DNA of 64,000 bases. Source: BA4 sp044376575 (lineage in GTDB: Bacteria > Bacteroidota > Bacteroidia > CAIKAF01). Of this stretch, positions 36,763 to 44,758 are shown one piece after another. The notes under the pieces are model-generated. The model searched no databases, was not told where the DNA came from, and worked only from the letters and a program-made list of their open reading frames with translations. The stretch covers positions 31,351 to 95,350 of the forward strand of contig JBILKR010000008.1 in NCBI GenBank assembly GCA_044376575.1, given 5' to 3'. The translations under genes were made by a program, and so were the position numbers. Position 1 is the stretch's first letter, and every line of letters begins with the position of its first letter.

Positions 36763-37152
36763 TTATTCTTCTTTTTTGCCATCTTTTATTTGTATCTGAC
36801 GATAATGTATTCGGGTTGCAGATTTCAAAATTTCTCGCTGAATCACAATATCAGTTATTTCGTCATACGCTAGTTTTAACGTTGGCTTTAAAAAGGCGCG
36901 CTGAATTTTTTTGGAATCAAGGTCGATGGCGTACATCAGTTGAAAAAAAGTATCAAGTCTGTTTTCGTATAAGTCTTCAAGCAATGGTCTAAGTTTTTCA
37001 AACATTAAAGCATATATATTATTTGTATTTATTTCAGCAATTACAATATTAAAATTGCTAAAATCTTTATTAATCTGCCTTATTGTCTCGACCACCAGAT
37101 CATTATTTGATTCAAATTGGCCAATTTGATATGTGGGTGTTATATCTCCCAT
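36763..37152 (-). CDS. Conserved-looking small cytosolic protein of unknown function
   Basis: 129 residues with no signal peptide or membrane segment and mostly helical character: FNIVIAEINTNNIYALMFEK, ENRLDTFFQLMYAIDLD, IVIQREILKSATRIHYRQ. I do not recognise a named family. It lies directly upstream of the large sensor kinase (30-bp gap, same strand), and divergent from the haem lipoprotein cluster. Confidence 0.65.
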   Translation of the reverse strand: MGDITPTYQIGQFESNNDLVVETIRQINKDFSNFNIVIAEINTNNIYALMFEKLRPLLEDLYENRLDTFFQLMYAIDLDSKKIQRAFLKPTLKLAYDEITDIVIQREILKSATRIHYRQIQIKDGKKEE

Positions 37153-37213
37153 TTATACTACTAAATAAAATGTTAATTATCTTTTTTACCAGGATTAATC
37201 ACTTTCGGTTAAT

Positions 37214-37221
37214 TACCTTTG
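37214..37221 (+). promoter_or_regulatory. -7 element (TACCTTTG) of the haem/YceI/barrel cluster
   Basis: Perfect TAnnTTTG, 19 bp before the ATG at 37241. It is the only good -7 element I saw ahead of this five-gene run. Confidence 0.5.
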
Positions 37222-37240
37222 AATATACAATTAAAAAGTG

Positions 37241-37897
37241 ATGAAAAAGACTTTTTTATTATACGGAGTGATTTCAGTAATTTTTTTACTGTTTTTCTCC
37301 TGTAAGCATCAAGGCCCATACCCCGGAGAAGATATATGTTTTGAAACTGAAATAAAGCCGATTTTTATTTCAAATTGTACGGCATCGGGATGTCATAATG
37401 CTGAAGATCATGAAGAAGGATATGATTTTACAACCTATTCCGGAATTCTTAAAGGATTGAAGAAGCATGATCCGGAAGACAGCGAAATTTATGAAGTCAT
37501 TACTGATAATGGAGACGATCAAATGCCTCCATCGCCATGGGCTTCATTGACAGAAGAACAAATTCAACTGATTTATGACTGGATTGAAGCCGGAGCACCC
37601 CTTAACGAAGGTTGTGAAATGGCGGTCTATTGCGACACAACGAATGTTACCTACTCAGTAACTATTTCTTCTATTTTAAATAATTATTGTATCGGTTGTC
37701 ATAACGCATCGGTTACCTCAAATAATATAAAATTGGATACATACAACGATGTAAAAGTTTATGTTGATAATGGAAAGTTGATGGGAAGTATTCTTCATCA
37801 ATATCCATTCCTTTCCATGCCTCCAATGTCAACAATGGACTCGTGTGGTATTAAAAAGATTCAGAACTGGATACAACAAGGTGCTCCCAATAATTAA
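37241..37897 (+). CDS. Lipoprotein with two c-type haem sites
   Basis: 218 residues from ATG 37241 (a GTG one codon earlier also fits). Lipoprotein signal with Cys21 (LLFFSCKHQ). Two cytochrome-c-like modules: the first has CTASGCH (Cys46-Cys51-His52), a CX4CH spacing, with MPP at 95; the second has CIGCH (Cys150-Cys153-His154) with SMPP. Each ends in a WI.(A/Q)G(A)P motif. The second module resembles the whole protein at 38908-39294, including paired Cys in CDT and C.IKKI. Probably periplasmic, membrane-tethered electron carrier. Confidence 0.82.
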   Translation: MKKTFLLYGVISVIFLLFFSCKHQGPYPGEDICFETEIKPIFISNCTASGCHNAEDHEEGYDFTTYSGILKGLKKHDPEDSEIYEVITDNGDDQMPPSPWASLTEEQIQLIYDWIEAGAPLNEGCEMAVYCDTTNVTYSVTISSILNNYCIGCHNASVTSNNIKLDTYNDVKVYVDNGKLMGSILHQYPFLSMPPMSTMDSCGIKKIQNWIQQGAPNN

Positions 37898-37908
37898 AAA
37901 TTTTACTT

Positions 37909-38340
37909 ATTAAAAAAATTGTCTTCATATTTTTTATAACTGTATTTATCACTTTTCTTTTATTACATAAAGACATTAATGATATAATATTCAAAATAAC
38001 GCCCGCAGACATAAAATATAAAGAAGAAAAACTTGTTGAAGATTTTGAACACCATTCTATAGAAATGAATAATACTTTAAATGGGAAGTCAATTGAATTT
38101 ACCGGAGTATTAGATTCTATTGCTGAAGGTAAAAATGAACAGATAATGTTTTTTAATCAGAACTCAGCTCCTGTTATTGTCTGTCAGTTTTTAAATAGAG
38201 AAAAAAAAATTCAAGTTGGTCGTCAACTTACTGTAAAGTGTAAATATGTCGGTTACATGGAAAATAAGATTTTAAAAAAGTTCGGAGAGCCTTCAAGAAT
38301 TATTTTAAATCATGCTATTATTGTAAATTCAAACAATTAA
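37909..38340 (+). CDS. OB-fold (tRNA_anti-like) exported protein with probable ATT start
   Basis: From the first ATG (38065) the protein is only 91 residues and lacks an N-terminus, but the frame is open upstream. Starting at ATT 37909 it reads (M)KKIVFIFFITVFITFLLL, a good signal/anchor, then ITPADIKYKEEKLVEDFEHH, giving 143 residues. The following NGKSIEFTGVLDSI, VIVCQFLN, GRQLTVKCKYVGY and HAIIVN fit the OB-fold tRNA_anti-like family found in Bacteroidota. ATT is a rare initiation codon; a point change from ATG or use of another codon is possible. It begins 11 bp after the haem lipoprotein and ends 4 bp before the YceI gene, so it belongs to the cluster. Confidence 0.6.
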   Translation: MKKIVFIFFITVFITFLLLHKDINDIIFKITPADIKYKEEKLVEDFEHHSIEMNNTLNGKSIEFTGVLDSIAEGKNEQIMFFNQNSAPVIVCQFLNREKKIQVGRQLTVKCKYVGYMENKILKKFGEPSRIILNHAIIVNSNN

Positions 38341-38344
38341 ATAT

Positions 38345-38893
38345 ATGCAACGAATGAAGTATTTTATTTTAACTATCATGATGATTGTTTTTGTTTCCGT
38401 TGTTCAATCTCAATCCTTTTCTTCATCAACGGGAGAGGTTTCATTCGTCAGTAATGCACCTGCGGAAATGATTACGGCCAGTCAGAAACAGGGATTTTTT
38501 GCATACGACGCCTCTACGGGAGAAGTGGCGGCTGTTGTATTGATTAAAGGATTTCAGTTTAAAAACTCATTAATGCAGGAGCATTTTAATGAGAATTATA
38601 TGGAATCAGAAAAGTTTCCTGAATCTACCCTGTCAGGAACTATCGAACAATTTAACACCGCTCAGTTTCAGAAAAACGGAGAATATAATGTGACTGTCCA
38701 TGGAAATTTTACACTGCATGGATTTACCAAACATGTTCACATCCCTGTTCAGTTAAAAGTGAAAGGAAATGTTGTCTCAATTTCAGCAAATTTCAATATT
38801 CAACTTGCTGATTATGGCATTAAAAATGATAAATCTCAATACATCAATGATACCATTGCAATTTCATTGAAAGGCGATTTGAAGAAAAAATAA
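38345..38893 (+). CDS. YceI-like lipocalin-fold exported protein
   Basis: 182 residues. Signal peptide ending about VVQSQ. The body fits YceI: a beta-barrel with SSSTGEVSFVSNAPAEMITA, FQFKNSLMQEHFNENYMESEKFPES, YNVTVHGNFTLHGFTKHV and a closing strand with TIAISLKGDL. YceI proteins bind polyisoprenoids such as quinones in an internal pocket. ATG at 38345 or 38354 could be the start. Placed between the OB-fold gene and a haem lipoprotein gene, which suggests a role with periplasmic electron carriers (inference). Confidence 0.85.
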   Translation: MQRMKYFILTIMMIVFVSVVQSQSFSSSTGEVSFVSNAPAEMITASQKQGFFAYDASTGEVAAVVLIKGFQFKNSLMQEHFNENYMESEKFPESTLSGTIEQFNTAQFQKNGEYNVTVHGNFTLHGFTKHVHIPVQLKVKGNVVSISANFNIQLADYGIKNDKSQYINDTIAISLKGDLKKK

Positions 38894-38907
38894 ACACAAG
38901 ATCATTT

Positions 38908-39294
38908 ATGAAAAATTATTTAATGTTATTGATGTTGTTTTTAGGTGTTGTATTGTTCTCCCAAGGTTGTTATTATGACAATGAGGAGGAATTATATCCT
39001 GATCAATCATGTGATACCTCTGCTGTGGGTTATTCTGCTACGATTGTCCCCATATTAATTACCAGTTGCTACTCTTGTCACAACAATGCCAATGCAGCTA
39101 ATTTTGGCAACGGTGTGAGTTTTGAGGGGCATGTGAACATTTCTCAATATCTCACGACGAGTTCAACCGTTTTTCTCAATTGTATTAAGCAGACCTCAGG
39201 ATATCCGGCGATGCCTCCTACATCTTCTAAACTTTCTGATTGCAACATAAAAAAAATTGAAATCTGGATTAACGGAGGATTTCCCAATAATTAA
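38908..39294 (+). CDS. Haem lipoprotein with one CxxCH site
   Basis: 128 residues. Lipoprotein signal with lipobox Cys21 (LFSQGC). One haem motif CYSCH (Cys54-Cys57-His58) and a possible distal Met in AMPP. The C-terminus SDCNIKKIEIWINGGFPNN matches that of the 37241 protein (C.IKKIQNWI..GAPNN), and its CDTSAVGYSATIVPIL matches that protein's second module, so it looks like a single-module duplicate. 14 bp after the YceI gene, 6 bp before the barrel gene. Confidence 0.8.
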   Translation: MKNYLMLLMLFLGVVLFSQGCYYDNEEELYPDQSCDTSAVGYSATIVPILITSCYSCHNNANAANFGNGVSFEGHVNISQYLTTSSTVFLNCIKQTSGYPAMPPTSSKLSDCNIKKIEIWINGGFPNN

Positions 39295-39300
39295 AATTTT

Positions 39301-40257
39301 ATGAAGCGAACTTATATATTATTTTTATTCAGTCTGCTATTTTTCTCAGGCATTATTTCTGCGCAGGGATTATTAGATAATTTAAAAAAAGAAGCGGCAC
39401 AGGAAAAGAAAAAAGAATTTACGCTAGGTACATTTAAAGGAACAAGAATAATTAACGGTTATTCTACAGAAATGCCAGGGAAAGGAGAATTGCTTTTTAT
39501 CATTCAGCATAGATTTGGAAATATTACGGAAGGCATTGATGATATTTTCGGTTTGGATCAGGCTTCTATCAGGATGGGTTTGGAATATACCATGCCTTTT
39601 TACGACAGAATTAATATCGGTCTGGGAAGAAGTACGTATATGAAAACATGGGATGGATTTATACGATATAAAATATTAAAACAGGCCAAAGGTGGTTCTC
39701 CTTTTCACCTTGATGCCATGGCATCTATTGCGATTACGACTAATCAATGGGCCGATCCTACGCGTAACAATTATTTTACTTCGCGCTTATCTTATGCATA
39801 TCAACTTTTATTATCGAGAAAGTTCTGTAAATATTTTTCCATGCAAATTACCCCGACAGTGATTCATAAAAATCTTGTTCCTAAAATGGCTGATCAAAAT
39901 ACGGCTTTTTATCTCGGTTTTGCGGGAAGTATTAAAGTGTCGAGAAGAGTGGCTATTAACTTGGAATATTTCTGGCCGGTGTTGGGACAGCAATTTCCTC
40001 AGGTAAATAATGTGGATATTAAAGGTCCGTTATCGTTTGGTGTAGATTGGGAAACTGGTGGTCATGTTTTTCAGTTTCATATTACCAATGCCACTGCAAT
40101 GTTCCCGCAGGGCTTTGTTGCTGAAACAACCGGCGACTGGTTAAAAGGAGATATACGTATTGGATTTAATATTACACGGAATTTTTCATTTGAGAAAAAA
40201 GGGAATAAAAAACCGAAAAACTCAAAAGAAACATCAGCAGCTATTCCCTGGAATTAA
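39301..40257 (+). CDS. DUF5777-like outer-membrane beta-barrel protein
   Basis: 318 residues. Signal peptide to about SAQG, then a charged linker, then repeated amphipathic strands: GELLFIIQHRFGNITEG, DDIFGLDQASIRMGLEY, INIGLGRSTYMKTWDGF, ending in GDIRIGFNITRNFSF and a Lys-rich tail. The HRFG and IFGLDQA segments match my memory of the DUF5777 family, often next to YceI and cytochrome genes in Bacteroidota. Function unknown. Last gene of the cluster; convergent with the small lipoprotein gene 5 bp away. Confidence 0.75.
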   Translation: MKRTYILFLFSLLFFSGIISAQGLLDNLKKEAAQEKKKEFTLGTFKGTRIINGYSTEMPGKGELLFIIQHRFGNITEGIDDIFGLDQASIRMGLEYTMPFYDRINIGLGRSTYMKTWDGFIRYKILKQAKGGSPFHLDAMASIAITTNQWADPTRNNYFTSRLSYAYQLLLSRKFCKYFSMQITPTVIHKNLVPKMADQNTAFYLGFAGSIKVSRRVAINLEYFWPVLGQQFPQVNNVDIKGPLSFGVDWETGGHVFQFHITNATAMFPQGFVAETTGDWLKGDIRIGFNITRNFSFEKKGNKKPKNSKETSAAIPWN

Positions 40258-40262
40258 ATTAT

Positions 40263-40724
40263 TTATCGGGTTCTTTTATCCAGTTTATATTCTGATTCAA
40301 ATTGAAAAAGATACTGATCTTTTGTAATTGTATATTCTTCGGATAGTTTTACCAATGCAGATTTGATATGTATACGCTTAAGGGAATCGCCGTAATTAAT
40401 AAGGCTGTCAGATAGTAGTGCATTTATTCCGTTCAGAAAAGTATATTCATTTTTAATATATACATGAGAAACTTCAGGTTTCGAATTTAACGTTTTCAAT
40501 GATGTTTGTATAAGATTAATATCATCAGAGAATTCCACAAAATCAGTGCTGTCATTTAATTGATGTATAGATTCATCAATCATTTGATTTGATTTTAAAA
40601 TAAACGAGCGAATTTCAAATGCTTTAAAAGAGGCAGTTCTATTACAGGAGTAAAAAAAGATGATAGCAATGATAAATAAACTTAATGTTGCTTTATTTAA
40701 AACGCTGATGATATTGCTTTTCAT
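40263..40724 (-). CDS. Small lipoprotein of unknown function at the end of the sugar cluster
   Basis: About 153 residues. N-terminus MKSNIISVLNKATLSL then a hydrophobic core and lipobox-like FFYSC. The rest is helical and charged (LKSNQMIDESIHQLNDSTDF..). The chosen ATG overlaps the 3' end of rfbB by 32 bp; a Met 7 codons earlier would overlap more. No family recognised. It might be translationally coupled to the nucleotide-sugar genes, but a shared role is not shown. Confidence 0.55.
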   Translation of the reverse strand: MKSNIISVLNKATLSLFIIAIIFFYSCNRTASFKAFEIRSFILKSNQMIDESIHQLNDSTDFVEFSDDINLIQTSLKTLNSKPEVSHVYIKNEYTFLNGINALLSDSLINYGDSLKRIHIKSALVKLSEEYTITKDQYLFQFESEYKLDKRTR

Positions 40725-41760
40725 AATATTTCTGATAGTCTCCACTCGTCACGTTTTTAAGCCATTCTTCATGTTGAAGATACCATTCAATAGTTTTTTC
40801 CAATCCCTGTTCAAAATTATATTGCGGTTTCCACCCAAGTTCTTTATTTATTTTCCCGGAATCAATGGCATATCTTTTATCATGCCCAGGTCGATCTTTA
40901 ACATAAGTAATCAACTGTTCTGAGGACCCGGCAACACGTCCAAGTTTCTCATCCATGATTTTACAAAGTAAGCGAATTAAATCAATATTTGTCCACTCAT
41001 TCCAACCACCAATATTATATGTATCTCCTTTTTTTCCCTGATGAAAAACCGTATCTATTGCACGGGCATGATCTTCTACATGCAACCAATCGCGTGTATA
41101 TTTCCCGTCACCATATACAGGAAGTGGCTTGTTGTTTTTTATGTTATGGATGAATAACGGAATTAACTTTTCAGGGAATTGATTGGGGCCGTAATTATTT
41201 GAACAATTTGTAATCACTGCAGGAAATCCATACGTATTAATATATGCCTTTACAAAATGATCGGATGATGCTTTTGATGCAGAGTATGGACTTTGCGGAT
41301 CATAGGGTGTGGTTTCAGTAAAAAAACCGGTTTCGCCCAACGAACCAAATACTTCATCAGTAGAAATGTGATAGAATAATTTATTTTCGGGTTCATTTTT
41401 CCAGACAGCCTTTGCAGCGTCCATCAAGTTAGCGGTTCCGATCACATTGGTGTAAATAAATTCTTTCGGACTTTCAATAGACCGGTCAACATGAGATTCG
41501 GCCGCGAGGTGTATTACTCCATCAAATTGCATTTGATGAAATAAATCCATTACAAAATCAGCATCTGCAATATCTCCCCTTTCAAATCGGTAATTGGGTC
41601 GGGTTTCAACATCTTTCAGGTTTTCCAGATTGCCGGCATAAGTCAGTTTATCCAGATTAAAAATCATAGTGTCCGGATATTTGTTGACGAATAAACGAAC
41701 TACATGTGAGCCAATAAATCCAGCACCTCCGGTGATGAGTAATTTTCTATTATAATTCAT
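40693..41760 (-). CDS. rfbB: dTDP-glucose 4,6-dehydratase
   Basis: 355 residues, extended SDR. TGGAGFIGSHVVRLF at the N-terminus, HLAAESHVDRSIESP, then FYHISTDEVFGSLG with catalytic Thr-Asp-Glu, and YSASKASSDHFVKAY with Tyr/Lys. NCSNNYGPNQFPEKLIP is typical of RfbB/RmlB. It makes dTDP-4-keto-6-deoxyglucose for deoxysugars. No rmlA, rmlC or rmlD is in the window. Starts 2 bp after (upstream of) the next sugar dehydrogenase stop, so clearly in one operon. Confidence 0.93.
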   Translation of the reverse strand: MNYNRKLLITGGAGFIGSHVVRLFVNKYPDTMIFNLDKLTYAGNLENLKDVETRPNYRFERGDIADADFVMDLFHQMQFDGVIHLAAESHVDRSIESPKEFIYTNVIGTANLMDAAKAVWKNEPENKLFYHISTDEVFGSLGETGFFTETTPYDPQSPYSASKASSDHFVKAYINTYGFPAVITNCSNNYGPNQFPEKLIPLFIHNIKNNKPLPVYGDGKYTRDWLHVEDHARAIDTVFHQGKKGDTYNIGGWNEWTNIDLIRLLCKIMDEKLGRVAGSSEQLITYVKDRPGHDKRYAIDSGKINKELGWKPQYNFEQGLEKTIEWYLQHEEWLKNVTSGDYQKYYEKQYHQRFK

Positions 41761-41761
41761 G

Positions 41762-43057
41762 CTATAATGTGCAATAGTTTATATTGTTAATTCTATCACG
41801 ATATATTCCTTTTAAGTCTGCAATCATACCACCTGGCTTAATTAAACTTTGGAAATATTCTTCATTTAGACTTATGAATTTGTCATGTGAAACAGCTATA
41901 ATTATTACGTCATACAAACCACTCGGATGGGGTACAGTTTTATAACCGTAATTTGTAAATACCTCATCACTATTTGCCATTGGATCAATAACGTCAATGT
42001 GAATATGAAATGAAAGTAATTCATGAACCATATCAGCAACTTTAGAATTGCGAATATCTGTTACATTTTCTTTAAATGTTGTTCCTAAAACCAGAATACG
42101 AGCATCTTGTATATTTGTTCCTGTCTTTATGATTTTTTTTACAATATTATTTGCAATGTGTGTTGGCATGCCATCGTTGATTGAGCGCCCCGAATTTATT
42201 ACTTTTGAATGGTATCCAAGTTGAGCCGCTTTATATGTTAAATAATAGGGATCGACGCCAATACAATGTCCGCCAACCAGACCTGGATAAAATGACAAGA
42301 AGTTCCATTTTGTTCCTGCGGCTTCCAGCACATCATAAGTGTTGATTTTCATTTTATCAAAAATGATTGACAATTCATTCATCAGTGCAATATTTACATC
42401 GCGCTGTGTGTTCTCAATAATTTTTGCAGCCTCAGCTACTTTTATAGAGTTGGCCCGGTGTACACCTGCAAGCACAACTAACTCGTACAATTTGGCTATA
42501 ATTTCAAGTGATTCATCATCACAACCGGAAACGACTTTTACAACGTTTTCGAGAGTATGTTTTTTATCACCCGGATTAATGCGTTCGGGAGAATAACCGA
42601 CTTTAAAATCCTGAAGATATTTTAGCCCGGATTCTTTTTCTAAAATAGGAACACAATCCTCTTCTGTACAGCCCGGATATACAGTTGATTCAAATACTAC
42701 GTAATCTCCTTTTTTCAATACTTGTCCTACAGTTTTGCTTGCAGACATCAATGGTGTGAGATCCGGAATCTTAGAATCATCAATAGGTGTAGGCACCGCT
42801 ACAATAAAAATTTTAGCTTTTCTCAATTCATTTTGGTCGCATGTAAAGTGAATATCACACCCTTCAAATTCTGATTGATCGAGTTCTTTACTGGGATCAA
42901 TGCCTTTTTTCATTAGTTCAACTCGAGAGGGATTAATATCAAATCCAACAACTTTAATTTTTTTAGCAAATGCAAGTGCAATAGGTAACCCCACATAACC
43001 CAGTCCAATTAATGCTACTGATTCCTCCTTCTTCAGTAATTTTTCAAACAATTCCAT
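41762..43057 (-). CDS. UDP-N-acetylhexosamine 6-dehydrogenase (TviB/WbpO/WbpA-like)
   Basis: 431 residues, UDP-sugar dehydrogenase family. N-terminal ALIGLGYVGLPIALAFAKK, then AVPTPIDDSKIPDL, ESTVYPGCTEEDCVPILE, GYSPERINPGDKKH and the catalytic Cys in GGHCIGVDPYYLTYKAAQ. The CIGVDPYYL form is typical for TviB/WbpO rather than glucose-specific Ugd. It oxidises UDP-GlcNAc or UDP-GalNAc to the uronic acid. With the neighbouring oxidoreductase, aminotransferase and acetyltransferase it could start a path to a diacetamido-uronic acid. Confidence 0.88.
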   Translation of the reverse strand: MELFEKLLKKEESVALIGLGYVGLPIALAFAKKIKVVGFDINPSRVELMKKGIDPSKELDQSEFEGCDIHFTCDQNELRKAKIFIVAVPTPIDDSKIPDLTPLMSASKTVGQVLKKGDYVVFESTVYPGCTEEDCVPILEKESGLKYLQDFKVGYSPERINPGDKKHTLENVVKVVSGCDDESLEIIAKLYELVVLAGVHRANSIKVAEAAKIIENTQRDVNIALMNELSIIFDKMKINTYDVLEAAGTKWNFLSFYPGLVGGHCIGVDPYYLTYKAAQLGYHSKVINSGRSINDGMPTHIANNIVKKIIKTGTNIQDARILVLGTTFKENVTDIRNSKVADMVHELLSFHIHIDVIDPMANSDEVFTNYGYKTVPHPSGLYDVIIIAVSHDKFISLNEEYFQSLIKPGGMIADLKGIYRDRINNINYCTL

Positions 43058-43060
43058 TCC

Positions 43061-44080
43061 TTACTTTAATTGATAAATTTTTTCAATGATTTCTACCACT
43101 TTCAAACCTTCCATTGCATTGGTTGCCGGTGACTGATTGTTTTTTAGGGTATCAACTACGTTTTGGATAATCATAGGATGATTATTGGCAGATCCTTTGT
43201 AAACGCCATAATCATTTGATGGATTTGTGGGAGGGAGTTGAGGTATTTGATAGTTTTTTATGTGACAATATTCAATCTTATCCATATACTGACCACCAAT
43301 TTTTACACTACCATTACTCCCGATAACAGTTAAACTACTTTCCATGTTTTTATCCCAAATGGAAGTTGAATAATTAATTACCCCACTGCCACCGTTTAAA
43401 AAATCAAAATGTACAACTCCCGAATCTTCAAATTCTGTTAGCTGAGCATGGTTGAAATTAAAAAATCGGGCACTGATGTTATGTATATCACCAAATATCC
43501 AGTACATGATATCAACGAAATGTGAAAACTGAGTGAAAAGCGTTCCTCCATCCAGCTTTTTATTTCCATGCCAACTTCCCTTTTGATAATAACGCTCATC
43601 TCTGTTCCAGTAGCAATTTAATTGTATCAGATAAATTTTACCGATAATTTTTTCTTCCACAATTTTCTTAAGCCATATGTTGGGAGGAGAAAATCTGTTT
43701 TGTTTTACTACAAAAATATGTTTGGACTGCTGCAATGCAGAGTGAATCATATTTTCGCATTCTGTTTTGCTAAGTGCCATTGGTTTTTCACAAACCACGT
43801 GTTTCCCATTATTTATTGAAATGATACTTTGTTCTGCATGTAATCCGTTTGGAGTACAAATATTCACCACATCAATTTCAGGATGCGATTGAAACATGGT
43901 TTGAATATCAAGATAATGAGGAGCATTAACCTCCGGTTGAAGGTTTAATTTATTGCGTTCAAGTACATCACAAGTTGCAACCAATTCACAATCAGGATTG
44001 CGTATAATCATTTCAGCATGTCGCTTTCCAATATGTCCTAAACCAACTACTGCAAATTTTATTTTTTTCTCATCCTTCAT
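43061..44080 (-). CDS. Gfo/Idh/MocA family oxidoreductase (WbpB/WlbA-like)
   Basis: 339 residues. NAD-binding start FAVVGLGHIGKRHAEMI, VNICTPNGLHAEQSI, and the family motif CEKPMALSKTE. WHGNKKLDGGTLFTQFSHFVD contains the conserved GG..hd region. In the WbpB/WlbA group the enzyme oxidises C3 of UDP-GlcNAcA; adjacent WbpD- and WbpE-like genes support that. Overlaps the acetyltransferase gene by 11 bp and precedes the dehydrogenase gene by 3 bp. Confidence 0.85.
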   Translation of the reverse strand: MKDEKKIKFAVVGLGHIGKRHAEMIIRNPDCELVATCDVLERNKLNLQPEVNAPHYLDIQTMFQSHPEIDVVNICTPNGLHAEQSIISINNGKHVVCEKPMALSKTECENMIHSALQQSKHIFVVKQNRFSPPNIWLKKIVEEKIIGKIYLIQLNCYWNRDERYYQKGSWHGNKKLDGGTLFTQFSHFVDIMYWIFGDIHNISARFFNFNHAQLTEFEDSGVVHFDFLNGGSGVINYSTSIWDKNMESSLTVIGSNGSVKIGGQYMDKIEYCHIKNYQIPQLPPTNPSNDYGVYKGSANNHPMIIQNVVDTLKNNQSPATNAMEGLKVVEIIEKIYQLK

Positions 44081-44660
44081 CTATACTCACAAAATTATTT
44101 TTTAAAACATATTGCATTCCACTTTCTTTACAGACGGCCATTCCTTCATCATTAAAATGAAGATGGTGCCCGTGTTTGCTCATCCATCCTTTATGCTTGG
44201 CTGGATTTCCGTAAACCAGTTCAAATGGTTTTACATCTTTAGTTACAACAGACCCGGCTCCGATGAAAGCATATTCACCAATAGAAATACCACAAACAAT
44301 TGTTGCATTTGCTCCAATGCTTGCTCCTTTTTTTACCAATGTTTGTTTGTATTCATTTTTACGGCTGATCTCACTTCTTGGATTTATGACATTAGTAAAA
44401 ACCATAGATGGCCCAAGGAATACATCATCTTCACATATTACTCCGGTATATATTGATATATTATTTTGCACCTTAACATTATTCCCTAATGTAACACCCG
44501 GTGAAATAACCACATTCTGACCAATGTTACAGTTTTTACCAATTACAGATGCAGACATAATATGACAAAAATGCCAAATTCTTGTTCCTTCTCCGATTTC
44601 CGCTCCGTCATCTATATATGAACTGGGGTGAACTTGATATGCAGGGTTGCTCTCAGGCAT
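44070..44660 (-). CDS. Left-handed beta-helix N-acetyltransferase (WbpD/WlbB-like)
   Basis: 196 residues of hexapeptide repeats: IDDGAEIGEGTRIWHFCHIM, VIGKNCNIGQNVVISPGV, LGPSMVFTNVINPRSE, GASIGANATIVCGISIGEYA. The IWHFCHIM and FTNVxNPRS elements are typical of WbpD/WlbB, which acetylate the 3-amino group of UDP-2-acetamido-3-amino-uronic acid. Forms a trimer in that family. The last third (HKGWMSKHGHHL) is also seen in WlbB-type enzymes. Confidence 0.87.
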   Translation of the reverse strand: MPESNPAYQVHPSSYIDDGAEIGEGTRIWHFCHIMSASVIGKNCNIGQNVVISPGVTLGNNVKVQNNISIYTGVICEDDVFLGPSMVFTNVINPRSEISRKNEYKQTLVKKGASIGANATIVCGISIGEYAFIGAGSVVTKDVKPFELVYGNPAKHKGWMSKHGHHLHFNDEGMAVCKESGMQYVLKNNFVSIDEG

Positions 44661-44758
44661 TTTACAATATAATGATGTGTACTAATATATATAAATAAAG
44701 TAAATATTAAGGCATTGTAAATTACTCGCAAAACGAAGTTTTTTCAATAACCAATAAT

